A stretch of 64,000 nucleotides of DNA from Roseovarius sp. (GTDB lineage: Bacteria > Pseudomonadota > Alphaproteobacteria > Rhodobacterales > Rhodobacteraceae), in assembly GCA_029212365.1 (NCBI GenBank), contig JARGOC010000016.1, positions 1-64,000 of the forward strand. The letters are read 5' to 3'. The notes under the pieces were generated by a model. It was not told the DNA's origin. It was given only the letters and a program-made list of their open reading frames with translations, and searched no databases. Every line of letters begins with the position of its first letter. Position 1 is the first letter of the stretch. Of this stretch, positions 37,111 through 46,635 are shown one piece after another. The position numbers were made by a program, and so were the translations under genes.

Positions 37111-39804
37111 TTATGCGTTTGTTTTTACGCCGCTTGTCGTGGCCGAATCTGGCAAGGTCACACGAAAGGCAGTGCCCTGTTGCGCGGGCACGACGCCCAC
37201 TTGCCCGCCCAGCCGGGTCATGATTTCACTGCAAATCGCCAGGCCCAACCCGGCCCCGCCCACACGAGAATGGCTGATACGGGAAAATTTCTCAAACACC
37301 ACCGCATGCATATCCGCCGGAATGCCCGACCCATTATCAATAAAATCAATCACCACATCGCCACCATTGCGCGAAGATGTGATCGTCAACACGGGTTCTT
37401 TTGCGTCACAATACTTACGCGCATTGGTGATGAGATTGATAAACACCTGCGCCAGCCGATCCAGATCAGTGTCTATTATGATATCTTTTTCGGGCTGGTG
37501 ATTGTGAATGTCCAATGTGCCTTTTTCTCCGTCAGCGGCTGAAATGGACCGCTCCAGCAGCGCGGAAAGGCTGCCTTTTTCGGTGTTCAGCACCACCTGG
37601 CCATTTTCCAACACGCTGAGATCCAGCAAATCATCCAAAAGGCGCGTCAGGCGAACCGCTTCGTCATGGATGATCGACGAATATTTGCTGGTATCGGCCT
37701 CGGATATTCCGTCTGAATCGCGCAAAATTTCCGAAAACGCCCGGATTGATGTCATCGGGGTGCGCAGCTCGTGGCTGATCTGACTAAGGAACGTGTCTTT
37801 CTGGTCAGAGATTTGCGTCAGTTTTTTATTGGCAACGCGCAGCTGCCGGGCGGTGCGGGCCAACTCCTGAGATTTGGTCTCAAGTTGGGAAGAATATTCC
37901 ATGATCTGTGCGGTTTCATCCGCCACAGCCATCAGATCCTGCACCGAGACCGTCGCACCACCTACAATCTGACTGATCATCGCATGGGCCGTGGCCCCGC
38001 CAACCGAGCCGGACAGCTCTCGCTCTAGCTGTTGCAGGAAATCGGGGGATGGTTCGGGCAGATAGCCAGACAGGCCCTGATGCGCGGCCGCATTGGTGAA
38101 AAACGCCTGTGCCTCGGTGGGGCCCAGGATACGTTGTGACATTAACAACAAATCTTCGCTTTGTGCCAGGCCACCAGTCCAGCTGCCCGTCGTGGCAGAA
38201 TGCTGAAAGACGTTGACAAATTGCGCGCCTTGCAGCCGTTCCAGCGGTTTGGGAAAGGTCAGAACCGAGACGAAAATAAAGCTGAAGGTGTTCAGCAGCA
38301 TTGACCACATCACCGCATGCACCAGCGGGTCCATCCCTTGGGCCCCAAACAAGGCGCGCGGGCGCAGCCATCCGATGCCAGCCGGGCCGTGGTCCATCAC
38401 GTCCTGACTTATGATGACGGAGGCCCCAAAGCTGGGCAGGAACAGCGCATAAAGCCAGATGGCAAAGCCAACCAGCAGACCCGTCATCGCCCCGCTGCGT
38501 GTCGCCCCGCGCCAAAAAATCCCGCCCAACAGTGCAGGCAACAGCTGCGCAACACCGGCAAAAGACACCAACCCAATGGCCGCCAATGCCTCACTGCCGC
38601 TGCTCAGCCGCAGGTAGACATATCCCAACAACACCACGCCCGCGATTGACAGCCGCCGGGCCAACAAGGCCACCTGGCGCACATCGCCAGACATCACCGC
38701 CATATTACCCGTCATGCGCAGCCAGATTGGCATCACCACGTGGTTCGACAGCATCGTGGACAGCGCGATCGCGGCCACAATCACCATGGAGGTCGCCGAT
38801 GAAAAGCCGCCAAGAAACGACAGGATTGCCAGCCCCTCCCGGCCCTCTTGTAAGGGCAGCGTCAGAACGAACAAATCAGGGTTTGAGCCTTTGGGCATCA
38901 AATCCAAACCAATCGCCGCAATGGGCACCACGAACAGGCTCATTAACATCAGATACGCTGGAAACGCCCAGGACGCGGTGCGCAAATGGCTTTCGTCCTC
39001 ATTTTCGACCACCAACACCTGAAACATACGTGGCAGGCACAAAAGCGCTGCAGCGGACAGTAATGTAACCCCGACCCAGCGGCTGCCGGGCACCTCCCAG
39101 CGGGCGATTTCTGAGGCGTCGATGCGTGCGAGTGTTTCGTCAATACCGCCCGCAAGCCCCCAGACAACAAAGACCCCCACGGCCAATAGTGCAAACAGCT
39201 TCACCACCGCCTCAAGTGCGATAGCCATGACCACACCGTGATGGCGCTCGTTTGCGTCCAGATTGCGTGTGCCAAACAGGATCGTGAACAACGCCAACCC
39301 CGATGCGACCCACAGCGCTGTATAAGGAGAGTTCAGCACACCGGCATCGGGGTCGGCCTCGGCGAAGGCGGCAAATGACAAGGTCACTGATTGCAATTGC
39401 AGCGCGATATAAGGTGTGGTGCCGACCACCGCCAACAAGGTGACAAACACCGCCAGAAGGTTGGATTTGCCGTAACGCGATGAAATCAGATCAGCGATAG
39501 ATGTGATCCTCTGAGAGCGCCCGATACGCACCATTTTGCGCAGCGTCCACCACCAGCCGATCATCACCAGAGTTGGACCAAGGTAGATGGTCAGATATTC
39601 CAGCCCCGACCGCGCGGCATACCCAACAGCACCATAAAAGGTCCAGGCCGTGCAATAGATCGACAGTGACAGCGTATAGACCCAAGGGCTGCGCAACCAA
39701 GTACCACGCCCATGTAACGCAGCACGATCAGCGGCAAAAGCCACGGTAAACAGCAGCACCACATAAAGCAGGCTGACAACAATCAGGACATTCAGCGTGG
39801 CCAT
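37111..39804 (-). CDS. SSF-type sensor histidine kinase (CrbS/CbrA-like)
   Basis: An 897-residue protein. The first ~540 residues form a 13-TM sodium/solute symporter (SLC5/SSF) domain; a STAC-like helical segment follows (about 545-610), then a coiled coil, HisKA with His678 (SHELRTP) and a HATPase with NGSGIP and GAGLGLA boxes. This architecture is that of CrbS/MxtR kinases that sense acetate or related carboxylates and switch on acs, and of CbrA. It abuts a small membrane protein gene (TGA-ATG) and a receiver gene upstream. The ligand is inferred from the neighbourhood, which includes an acs operon. Confidence 0.87.
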   Translation of the reverse strand: MATLNVLIVVSLLYVVLLFTVAFAADRAALHGRGTWLRSPWVYTLSLSIYCTAWTFYGAVGYAARSGLEYLTIYLGPTLVMIGWWWTLRKMVRIGRSQRITSIADLISSRYGKSNLLAVFVTLLAVVGTTPYIALQLQSVTLSFAAFAEADPDAGVLNSPYTALWVASGLALFTILFGTRNLDANERHHGVVMAIALEAVVKLFALLAVGVFVVWGLAGGIDETLARIDASEIARWEVPGSRWVGVTLLSAAALLCLPRMFQVLVVENEDESHLRTASWAFPAYLMLMSLFVVPIAAIGLDLMPKGSNPDLFVLTLPLQEGREGLAILSFLGGFSSATSMVIVAAIALSTMLSNHVVMPIWLRMTGNMAVMSGDVRQVALLARRLSIAGVVLLGYVYLRLSSGSEALAAIGLVSFAGVAQLLPALLGGIFWRGATRSGAMTGLLVGFAIWLYALFLPSFGASVIISQDVMDHGPAGIGWLRPRALFGAQGMDPLVHAVMWSMLLNTFSFIFVSVLTFPKPLERLQGAQFVNVFQHSATTGSWTGGLAQSEDLLLMSQRILGPTEAQAFFTNAAAHQGLSGYLPEPSPDFLQQLERELSGSVGGATAHAMISQIVGGATVSVQDLMAVADETAQIMEYSSQLETKSQELARTARQLRVANKKLTQISDQKDTFLSQISHELRTPMTSIRAFSEILRDSDGISEADTSKYSSIIHDEAVRLTRLLDDLLDLSVLENGQVVLNTEKGSLSALLERSISAADGEKGTLDIHNHQPEKDIIIDTDLDRLAQVFINLITNARKYCDAKEPVLTITSSRNGGDVVIDFIDNGSGIPADMHAVVFEKFSRISHSRVGGAGLGLAICSEIMTRLGGQVGVVPAQQGTAFRVTLPDSATTSGVKTNA

Positions 39805-40074
39805 TCACTCATCCTTGGCCGGTGCGGCGTCGGGCATATCCTTGGGCAGTTTCGATGACACGAAAGCCGAAATAATGATCAGCCCCACCCAGGACAGAAA
39901 AACAAACGACATCACATAGCTGGTCAATGTCACCTTATCATCGGTCAGTGACCACAACAGCGGGATAAAAAACAGGGCTGCCCCAAACAAGGGCAGCATC
40001 CGCGCCCCATCTGCAAATCTGCGTTGCCGATACGCGCGACGTTCCAGAAAGACCGATTTTGTTTTCCGGCTCAT
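39805..40074 (-). CDS. Small two-TM protein between receiver and SSF kinase genes
   Basis: An 89-residue protein with two membrane helices (about 27-43 and 50-72) and an N-terminal basic segment (ERRAYRQRRFADG). Coupled at both ends: ATGA with the receiver gene, TGA-ATG with the kinase gene. Small two-TM subunits accompany some SSF transporters (for example DUF485/DUF4212 proteins); this could play the same part for the sensor. Function unknown. Confidence 0.65.
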   Translation of the reverse strand: MSRKTKSVFLERRAYRQRRFADGARMLPLFGAALFFIPLLWSLTDDKVTLTSYVMSFVFLSWVGLIIISAFVSSKLPKDMPDAAPAKDE

Positions 40075-40439
40075 GGGGCGATCAATTCGCGCACATTGGC
40101 CAGTAATTCTGCGTTTGAAAATGGTTTGGTCATGTATCTTGACGCCCCGTACCGCTGCGCCATCTCACGGTCTTTCTCCTGACCTCGCGCCGTCAACATA
40201 AGGACAGGCATATCAGCCAAGGTTTGATCAGCTCGGATATCCTGCAAAATCTCAAACCCGCTGCGGCCGGGCAACATGACATCAAGAATGATCAGATCAG
40301 GCGTGCGGTAGTGCACAGCGTCAATTGCATCATGACCATTGGAATGGGTTTTCACATCCCAGCCGTCACGCGTCAGAATAAAGCTGACGGCTTCAATTAT
40401 ATTTGGCTCATCTTCAATCAGAAGAACTCGTTTGGTCAT
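40071..40439 (-). CDS. Single-domain response regulator (receiver only)
   Basis: A 122-residue CheY-like receiver: acidic pair EDE near residue 10, phospho-acceptor Asp in LIILDVMLPG, Thr in LTARG, Lys in TKPF. There is no output domain. GGAGGGGG about 10 bases before the ATG at 40439 gives a strong start. It is the first gene of the operon with the small membrane protein and the SSF kinase, so it is most likely the kinase's partner; a separate DNA-binding protein would be needed to change transcription. Confidence 0.9.
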   Translation of the reverse strand: MTKRVLLIEDEPNIIEAVSFILTRDGWDVKTHSNGHDAIDAVHYRTPDLIILDVMLPGRSGFEILQDIRADQTLADMPVLMLTARGQEKDREMAQRYGASRYMTKPFSNAELLANVRELIAP

Positions 40440-40629
40440 GGCTTCCCCCTCCCTGACACCCGCCAAAGCGTTTCGCGTAAAACCTGCATCAGGTTAAAGG
40501 TGATGCGCTTTGAACAGGTATGGGTACTATGTGAAAATGCTGACGAACTGTCAAAAGGGCAAAACAACAAAAGCCCGGAGCTGAAGTTGCGCAAAAAGCA
40601 GATGATCAATGGCCCAGATACCAACCGCG

Positions 40630-41937
40630 TCACACCGCCATAGTCAGCAATGATGCCTCGCGCCGGGCTGTACATTGCGCAACCGGACAAATCCGACAGC
40701 TTGTGCCCACCACCTGGGGGGGTGCAGCGTGTTGGCCCTGCCGCCTTGGGACCAACAGCATATAGCCTTTGATCTGTGCGGGGGTGTCAAAACTCATCGG
40801 GGCAGTGACCTGTGCGGCGGCATAGCTCATCACCGGCTCGGGCTGGCGACCCGCCTGTTCCAGAGGCGTCACAAAGGTCTGCATTGGTGCCTGCAATGTT
40901 TGAAACAACGGCCAGAGCGCACATGGCCCCGCAGCATGCGGAATGGCAAAGCCCGGAATGGGCTTGCGAAACACAATGGTGCCCGACGCATCACAAATCA
41001 CCAATCCCACCGGGCCATAGATGGTTGTGGGCAGTGCCGTCATGCGCCGAAACAACAAAGGCAACGTGACGTTCAACCGCTGGGCCAACCCATCTGGCTG
41101 AATGCCCACCTCGTCCACAGCCTGACACAACGCGCGCATGGGCAGAGCTTGCGCATCTTCATGGGCCTGCAACAGGACCCGTTGTGCCATCTGGCGGGCG
41201 CTATCCGTTTTCAGCTCTGGGGCCTGTGCCACCAGATGCGGGACTGCGGCAGCGCCATTGGATTTTTCCAACACTGGCAACATATAGTCATGCGCGTCCA
41301 GAAAGGCGTGCATCTCATCAAGAGGCGAGCGGATATCGGCATCTGTATCCGGCGCACCCTCCAGATATTTGACCAAGGCTTCGGCCCCCTCGGCCAGGCG
41401 GCGGCTGTCTTCGTTGATGTTGCGGTGAAACCGCGCGCGCCATTCTGGCTCCAGGTTTTTGGTTTCCACCAGAATAGACGAGGTCGCGCGGATCGCCGTC
41501 ACGCTTGAGATGACGTCATGCAGGGAGGCCGACAAATGCGGATCATTGGCCAGCCGGTCCGTCAGGGTTTTGGTGGTTTGCTCCAGCGCCTCGGCTTTCA
41601 GATGCAGCGCGGCCAACACCTGCGCCCAGCCAGGAAACCGCCCGGCAAATTCTTCGGTTCGATCCAGCTCTGCCACATGGCTGTTTTGCGAATGGGCGGC
41701 CACCCGCAAACCTTCGGTCAATGCAGCTTCGGCCCCTTCGCTAAGCAAGGCGGGTTCGACCTGCAAATACTCGGCCAGCGCCAGCAATGTCTTGCCGCCG
41801 ATTCGTCGCCGGTTGTGCTCAATCAGATTAAGGTAGGAGGGCGATATCCCGACCTGCCTGGCAAGCTCGGATTGCTTGAGGCCCAGCGACAAGCGCCGAT
41901 CCCTTATCCGATTACCAATCAGCTGGCTTTGCGCCAT
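40630..41937 (-). CDS. ScfR/RamB-type short-chain fatty acid regulator (XRE HTH, DUF2083-like)
   Basis: A 435-residue regulator: an N-terminal XRE helix-turn-helix (about 8-62, QSELARQVGISPSYLNLIE), an IrrE/ImmA-like middle part and a C-terminal domain ending in a Cys cluster SCRICPVAQC (Cys414, 417, 422) and TARREASL. This is the layout of ScfRs such as RamB, PrpR and PccR, which sense acyl-CoAs and control acetate, propionate and glyoxylate genes. It is divergent from the HAAT importer-acs operon, the probable target, with two palindromes in between. Confidence 0.87.
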   Translation of the reverse strand: MAQSQLIGNRIRDRRLSLGLKQSELARQVGISPSYLNLIEHNRRRIGGKTLLALAEYLQVEPALLSEGAEAALTEGLRVAAHSQNSHVAELDRTEEFAGRFPGWAQVLAALHLKAEALEQTTKTLTDRLANDPHLSASLHDVISSVTAIRATSSILVETKNLEPEWRARFHRNINEDSRRLAEGAEALVKYLEGAPDTDADIRSPLDEMHAFLDAHDYMLPVLEKSNGAAAVPHLVAQAPELKTDSARQMAQRVLLQAHEDAQALPMRALCQAVDEVGIQPDGLAQRLNVTLPLLFRRMTALPTTIYGPVGLVICDASGTIVFRKPIPGFAIPHAAGPCALWPLFQTLQAPMQTFVTPLEQAGRQPEPVMSYAAAQVTAPMSFDTPAQIKGYMLLVPRRQGQHAAPPQVVGTSCRICPVAQCTARREASLLTMAV

Positions 41938-41961
41938 CTCGTTTTCCTTACAATTTCGGTG

Positions 41962-41983
41962 CTTTACCTTTGGGTAAGTAAAG
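41962..41983. promoter_or_regulatory. Palindrome in the ScfR/importer divergent region (site 1)
   Basis: TTACC (41964-41968) and GGTAA (41973-41977) around TTTG, extended by CTTTAC at the left edge and GTAAAG at the right. It lies 25 bases from the ScfR start and could be its autoregulatory operator. Confidence 0.4.
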
Positions 41984-42009
41984 TTTTTACAAATTTTCCA
42001 CCTTAACTG

Positions 42010-42029
42010 TAATCTTTTTTACAAGATTA
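42010..42029. promoter_or_regulatory. Palindrome in the ScfR/importer divergent region (site 2)
   Basis: A perfect 7-base inverted repeat TAATCTT (42010-42016) / AAGATTA (42023-42029) with a 6-base TTTTAC spacer, in the 216-base gap between the ScfR gene and the binding-protein gene. Confidence 0.45.
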
Positions 42030-42153
42030 TTGTTTCAAGTAAAGCGCTTGTTGCGTGATTTTCTTTTGTGCTGCGATACTGGATTTGCACAGAAATGTGT
42101 TCGGCTTTGCGTGAGGAGACGTGAGCCACGAAAATTCTTATGGGAGGAACTCC

Positions 42154-43500
42154 ATGTCCAATTCGAAATTCACACGTCGTGGATTGCTGAAAACCAGCAC
42201 CCTTGCCGGGGCCGGTCTTGCATTGCCGACTATCTTTACGGGCGCATCCGCGCATGCCTTCACCAATGACCCGACTGGCGGTTCTGTCACTCTGGGCTTT
42301 AACGTGCCACAAACCGGCCCCTATGCCGATGAGGGCGCTGATGAATTGCGCGCATACGAATTGGCTGTTGAGCACCTGAACGGTGGCGGCGACGGCGGCA
42401 TGATGAACACCTTCAGCTCCAAAGCGCTGGATGGGACCGGCATCCTGGGCAAGAAGGTTGAGTATGTCACTGGCGACACACAAACCAAATCTGACGCTGC
42501 CCGCGCATCAGCGAAGTCGATGATTGAAAAAGACGGCGCGATCATGATCACAGGCGGCTCGTCCTCGGGCGTGGCTGTTGCTGTTCAAGGTCTGTGCCAA
42601 GAAGCTGGCGTGATCTTCATGGCTGGTCTGACCCACTCGAACGACACCACCGGCAAAGACAAGAAGGCCAATGGCTTCCGTCACTTCTTTAACGGTTACA
42701 TGTCAGGCGCGGCTCTGGCTCCGGTTCTGGAAAGCCTCTATGGCAAAGATCGTAACGCCTATCACCTGACAGCCGACTACACCTGGGGCTGGACGCAGGA
42801 AGAATCGATCAAAGCGTCAACCGAAGCTCTGGGCTGGAACACAGTTAATGCTGTGCGCACCCCGCTGGCGGCGACTGACTTCTCGTCTTATATCGCCCCT
42901 GTTCTGAACTCCGGCGCGGATGTGCTGGTTCTGAACCACTACGGCGGAAACATGGTGAACTCGCTGACCAACGCGGTTCAGTTTGGCCTGCGTGACAAGC
43001 AAGTGAACGGCAAGAACTTCGAAATCGTTGTGCCGCTGTATTCACGTCTGATGGCCAAAGGTGCCGGCGAGAACGTGAAAGGCATCCACGGGTCAACCAA
43101 CTGGCACTGGTCCTTGCAGGATGAAGCCTCCAAAGCCTTTGTGAAGTCCTTTGGCACCAAATACGGCTTCCCACCCAGCCAGGCGGCCCACACTGTTTAC
43201 TGTCAGACCCTGCTGTATGCAGATGCGGTAACCCGTGCCGGCTCGTTTGCACCATGTGCTGTCGCTGAAGCCCTCGAAGGGTTCGAATTTGACGGTCTGG
43301 GCAATGGCGCGACACTTTATCGTGCCGAAGATCACCAGTGCTTCAAAGACGTTCTGGTTGTGCGCGGGAAAGAAAACCCAACCTCGGAGTTCGACCTTCT
43401 TGAAGTTGTCGAAGTTACTCCGGCGGCACAGGTTACCTACCCTGCCGACCATCCAATGTTTGCAGGCGGAAGCCTGGGCAGCTGTAACAACGGCGCCTAA
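42154..43500 (+). CDS. HAAT-type ABC transporter substrate-binding protein (Tat-exported)
   Basis: A 448-residue periplasmic binding protein of the branched-chain amino acid/amide type (Peripla_BP_6). A twin-arginine signal (TRRGLLK near residue 8) with cleavage near SAHA precedes GGSVTLGFNVPQTGPYADEG, the usual first strand. GGAGG 6 bases upstream fixes the ATG at 42154. It heads an importer operon that ends in acs; a perfect 9-base stem-loop follows its stop and could raise its mRNA level. The cargo is probably a small carboxylate or amide rather than leucine, judged only by the company it keeps. Confidence 0.9.
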   Translation: MSNSKFTRRGLLKTSTLAGAGLALPTIFTGASAHAFTNDPTGGSVTLGFNVPQTGPYADEGADELRAYELAVEHLNGGGDGGMMNTFSSKALDGTGILGKKVEYVTGDTQTKSDAARASAKSMIEKDGAIMITGGSSSGVAVAVQGLCQEAGVIFMAGLTHSNDTTGKDKKANGFRHFFNGYMSGAALAPVLESLYGKDRNAYHLTADYTWGWTQEESIKASTEALGWNTVNAVRTPLAATDFSSYIAPVLNSGADVLVLNHYGGNMVNSLTNAVQFGLRDKQVNGKNFEIVVPLYSRLMAKGAGENVKGIHGSTNWHWSLQDEASKAFVKSFGTKYGFPPSQAAHTVYCQTLLYADAVTRAGSFAPCAVAEALEGFEFDGLGNGATLYRAEDHQCFKDVLVVRGKENPTSEFDLLEVVEVTPAAQVTYPADHPMFAGGSLGSCNNGA

Positions 43501-43510
43501 TCAAACATTC

Positions 43511-43541
43511 GTCCCGGCCACGCCACCTTGCGGGCCGGGAC
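43511..43541 (+). promoter_or_regulatory. Intercistronic stem-loop after the binding-protein gene
   Basis: GTCCCGGCC (43511-43519) pairs perfectly with GGCCGGGAC (43533-43541) around 13 bases. No T-run follows, so rather than full termination it may stabilise the upstream message or partly attenuate the permease genes. Confidence 0.6.
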
Positions 43542-43594
43542 ACTTCTAACCCAATCGGTTTCACCACCGCTTCTCTAACCCATGGGTGGGAACA

Positions 43595-44626
43595 ATGGAC
43601 GCAATTCTTCTTCAAATTCTCAACGGCCTCGACAAGGGCTCGGCTTATGCGCTGATTGCCCTTGGTCTGACGCTGATTTTTGGCACATTGGGCGTGGTCA
43701 ACTTTGCCCACGGCGCTTTGTTCATGATCGGGGCGTTCTGCGCTGTGACCTTGTCAAAAATCCTGAACGCCAGCTATGAGGTGATCGACGAAACCAAGGC
43801 CGATTTCTTGGGCAATCCCCTGAAGGTCAAACTGACCTATGTCGAAAGCTGGTTTGGCCCCGAAACAGGTGCTGCCATCATCGACTGGGCCGTGCCACTT
43901 GCGATCCTGTTTTCCATCCCCATCATGATTGCCATCGGCTTCATCATGGAGCGCGGGTTGATCAAACATTTCTACAAACGCCCTCATGCCGACCAGATCC
44001 TTGTGACTTTTGGTCTGGCGATCGTGCTGCAAGAGGTGATCAAGGCAATCTACGGCGCCAACCCGATCCCCACGGGCGCCCCTGCAGTGTTCCGTGGCAG
44101 CTTTGATTTCGGTGTCCTGCTGGGATATGAGGCCAACGCCATCATCTATCCCTACTGGCGCATGGTGTATTTTGCCTTCTCGGCACTGATCATCGGCGGG
44201 GTATTTGCCTTTTTGCAATTCACCACCTTTGGCATGGTTGTGCGCGCAGGCATGGCTGATCGGGAAACCGTTGAATTGCTGGGCATCAATATTGACCGCC
44301 GCTTTACCATTATGTTTGGGGTCGCCGCGGCGGTGGCCGGGCTGGCGGGTGTGATGTATGCCCCGATCAATTCCCCCAATTATCACATGGGCATGGACTT
44401 TCTGGTTCTCAGCTTCGTGGTGGTGGTTGTGGGGGGCATGGGCTCTTTGCCGGGTGCGGTTCTGGCCGGGTTCATGTTGGGTATCCTGGAGAGCTTTGCC
44501 TCAATGAATGAGGTCAAAAACATCTTCCCCGGCATTGACCAGATCATCATCTATCTCGTCGCCATCATCATTATTCTGACCCGTCCCCGAGGCCTTATGG
44601 GCCGCAAGGGCGTGATGGAGGATTAA
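43595..44626 (+). CDS. HAAT ABC transporter permease, LivH type
   Basis: A 343-residue inner-membrane permease of the LivH/UrtB type with about 8 TM segments. GLDKGSAYALIALGLTLIFG is the characteristic start (shown here: GSAYALIALGLTLIFG), with NFAHGALFM and the cytoplasmic EAA-like loop GINIDRRF. A loop of about 55 residues after TM2 (AKILN to ETGAAI) is longer than in LivH. Start at 43595 (GGTGGGA upstream) is preferred to GTG 43586. LivM starts 3 bases after its stop. Confidence 0.9.
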   Translation: MDAILLQILNGLDKGSAYALIALGLTLIFGTLGVVNFAHGALFMIGAFCAVTLSKILNASYEVIDETKADFLGNPLKVKLTYVESWFGPETGAAIIDWAVPLAILFSIPIMIAIGFIMERGLIKHFYKRPHADQILVTFGLAIVLQEVIKAIYGANPIPTGAPAVFRGSFDFGVLLGYEANAIIYPYWRMVYFAFSALIIGGVFAFLQFTTFGMVVRAGMADRETVELLGINIDRRFTIMFGVAAAVAGLAGVMYAPINSPNYHMGMDFLVLSFVVVVVGGMGSLPGAVLAGFMLGILESFASMNEVKNIFPGIDQIIIYLVAIIIILTRPRGLMGRKGVMED

Positions 44627-44629
44627 GCC

Positions 44630-45856
44630 ATGCTCGGACTGAACAAAAAAGACACGACCCTGCTGATCATCGTGGCCTTCATGGCCCTGTGCGCGCCCTT
44701 CATCCTGAACCCCTTTCCTGAGGGGTCTTCGATGGCGCAGATGTTCAACGCCGGGTATCCCGACCTGATGCAACGCTTTGTCATCTTTGGCATCCTTGTC
44801 ATCGGGTTCAACATTCTCTTTGGCCTCACGGGTTACCTTTCTTTTGGGCACGCGGCCTTTCTGGGGATAGGATCATATTCGGCCGTTTGGATGTTCAAAC
44901 TGATCGGCATGAACGTCATCCCTGCGATCCTGTTGTCGATGGTTGTCTCGGGCGTCTTTGCCCTGCTGATCGGCTATGTCAGCTTGCGGCGCTCGGGGAT
45001 CTACTTTTCGATCCTGACGCTCGCCTTTGCGCAGATGTGTTACAATCTGGCCTATTCGGTTCTGGGCAATCCTGCGTCCAGCTACAACCTGACCAATGGC
45101 GAAACCGGGTTGCAGCTGTCGCTGAATGACCCTCGTATTCTGGACGGCGCGGCCTCAAGTGAAGGCTCACTGCCGGTGACCAACTTCTTTGGCGTCGCCA
45201 TGCGCGACAGCGTACAGCTTGAAATCGGATCTTGGCTTTTCACTTTCAACGCCGGGTATTATCTGTGCGCTCTCATCATGCTGATCTCATTTTATGTGTC
45301 GATCCGCATTTTCCGCAGCCCGTTTGGATTGATGCTGCGGGCGGTGAAATCAAACCAGCAGCGGATGAACTATACCGGCCTGAACACCAAACCTTACACT
45401 TTGGCGGCCTTTGTTATCTCGGGCATCTATGCGGGTCTGGCTGGCGGTTTGCTCAGCTCGATGGATCCTCTGGCGGGGGCCGAGCGTATGCACTGGACTG
45501 CCTCGGGTGAGATCGTGATCATGGCCATTCTTGGGGGGGTCGGCACGCTGATTGGCCCTATCGTGGGTGCGGGCTTTAACGAGTATTTCAAGAACATTCT
45601 GTCGAAAATCAACGACTCGGTTCTGCACCAATGGCTCAGCTTCTTGCCCGATGGGCTGGAGGACGCCATCGTTGGCGTGCTGCACTTCTTTGTCGGCAAA
45701 GGCTGGCATCTTAGCCTTGGGGTGCTGTTCATGGTGGTCATCATCTTCCTGCCCGGCGGGCTGGTTGAAGGGGGGCAACGTGTCTCGCGGCTGTTTCGTC
45801 GCAACAAGACGAGTGATGATGCAGACAATGCCTCTCACTCCACCCCAGCAGAATAA
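44630..45856 (+). CDS. HAAT ABC transporter permease, LivM type
   Basis: A 408-residue permease with about 10 TM segments, [17 protein letters not shown] (LivM signature), [19 protein letters not shown] and the ATPase-contact loop [17 protein letters not shown]. It partners LivH to form the membrane channel. A loop of about 60 residues around 165-205 is longer than in LivM. LivG follows after 12 bases. Confidence 0.9.
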   Translation: MLGLNKKDTTLLIIVAFMALCAPFILNPFPEGSSMAQMFNAGYPDLMQRFVIFGILVIGFNILFGLTGYLSFGHAAFLGIGSYSAVWMFKLIGMNVIPAILLSMVVSGVFALLIGYVSLRRSGIYFSILTLAFAQMCYNLAYSVLGNPASSYNLTNGETGLQLSLNDPRILDGAASSEGSLPVTNFFGVAMRDSVQLEIGSWLFTFNAGYYLCALIMLISFYVSIRIFRSPFGLMLRAVKSNQQRMNYTGLNTKPYTLAAFVISGIYAGLAGGLLSSMDPLAGAERMHWTASGEIVIMAILGGVGTLIGPIVGAGFNEYFKNILSKINDSVLHQWLSFLPDGLEDAIVGVLHFFVGKGWHLSLGVLFMVVIIFLPGGLVEGGQRVSRLFRRNKTSDDADNASHSTPAE

Positions 45857-45868
45857 GGAGACGTTAAG

Positions 45869-46624
45869 ATGGGAATTCTTGAAGTCAAAAACGTCAATAA
45901 ACGCTTTGGTGGCCTGCAAGCGCTGGGGGATGTGAACCTCAGCGTGCAAGATCAAACCGTGCACGCCATCATCGGCCCCAATGGGGCGGGCAAATCCACC
46001 TTGCTGAATGTGTTGGTAGGTAAGTTGGTGCCTGACACCGGATCGGTTATGTTTGACGGGCAGTCCGTCCTGGGGCGCAAGCCGTTTGAGATCAACCAGA
46101 TGGGCATTTCGCGGGTGTTTCAAACCCCCGAGATATTTAGCGATCTGAGTGTGATCGAAAACATGATGATCCCGATCTTTGCGCGGCGTGATGGGGCCTT
46201 TCGCCTGCATGCGATCGAGCATACCGAGAACGAAAAAGAGATCATCGAGCAAGCCGAACATATGCTGGAAAGCCTGAACATGGCCGATGCGCGTCATGAT
46301 CACTCGGCTGCGATGAGCCGGGGCAACAAACGCCGGTTGGAAATCGGCATGTGTCTGGCCCAAAATCCGCGCTTGTTGTTGTTGGACGAACCCACCGCCG
46401 GCATGGCGCGCGCCGATACCAACGCCACCATCGACCTGCTCAAGCAGATCAAAGAAGAGCGTGACATCACCATCGCAATCATTGAACATGACATGCATGT
46501 TGTGTTTTCCTTGGCTGAACGGATCACAGTTTTGGCCCAAGGCACCCCGCTGGTGGAAGACACGCCCGACAACATCAAAGGCCATCCCAAGGTGCGCGAA
46601 GCGTATCTTGGCGAGAGCGCATAA
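45869..46624 (+). CDS. HAAT ABC transporter ATPase, LivG type
   Basis: A 251-residue ATPase: Walker A GPNGAGKST, Q-loop FQTPEIF, Walker B LLLLDEP and a terminal HDMHVVFSLAERI switch. The signature is degenerate: MSRGNKRRLEIG in place of LSGGQ/LSYGQQRRLEIA, a form seen in carboxylate/amide HAAT systems. Strong RBS (AAGGAGA) upstream of 45869. Confidence 0.9.
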   Translation: MGILEVKNVNKRFGGLQALGDVNLSVQDQTVHAIIGPNGAGKSTLLNVLVGKLVPDTGSVMFDGQSVLGRKPFEINQMGISRVFQTPEIFSDLSVIENMMIPIFARRDGAFRLHAIEHTENEKEIIEQAEHMLESLNMADARHDHSAAMSRGNKRRLEIGMCLAQNPRLLLLDEPTAGMARADTNATIDLLKQIKEERDITIAIIEHDMHVVFSLAERITVLAQGTPLVEDTPDNIKGHPKVREAYLGESA

Positions 46625-46635
46625 GGAGAGAGATC

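Noticed and set aside
45350-46585. Long minus-strand open frame (411 codons) opposite livM/livG genes
   Set aside because: It is antisense to two well-supported ABC genes, has a His/Gln-rich composition typical of the opposite strand of GC-rich coding DNA, and shows no domain.
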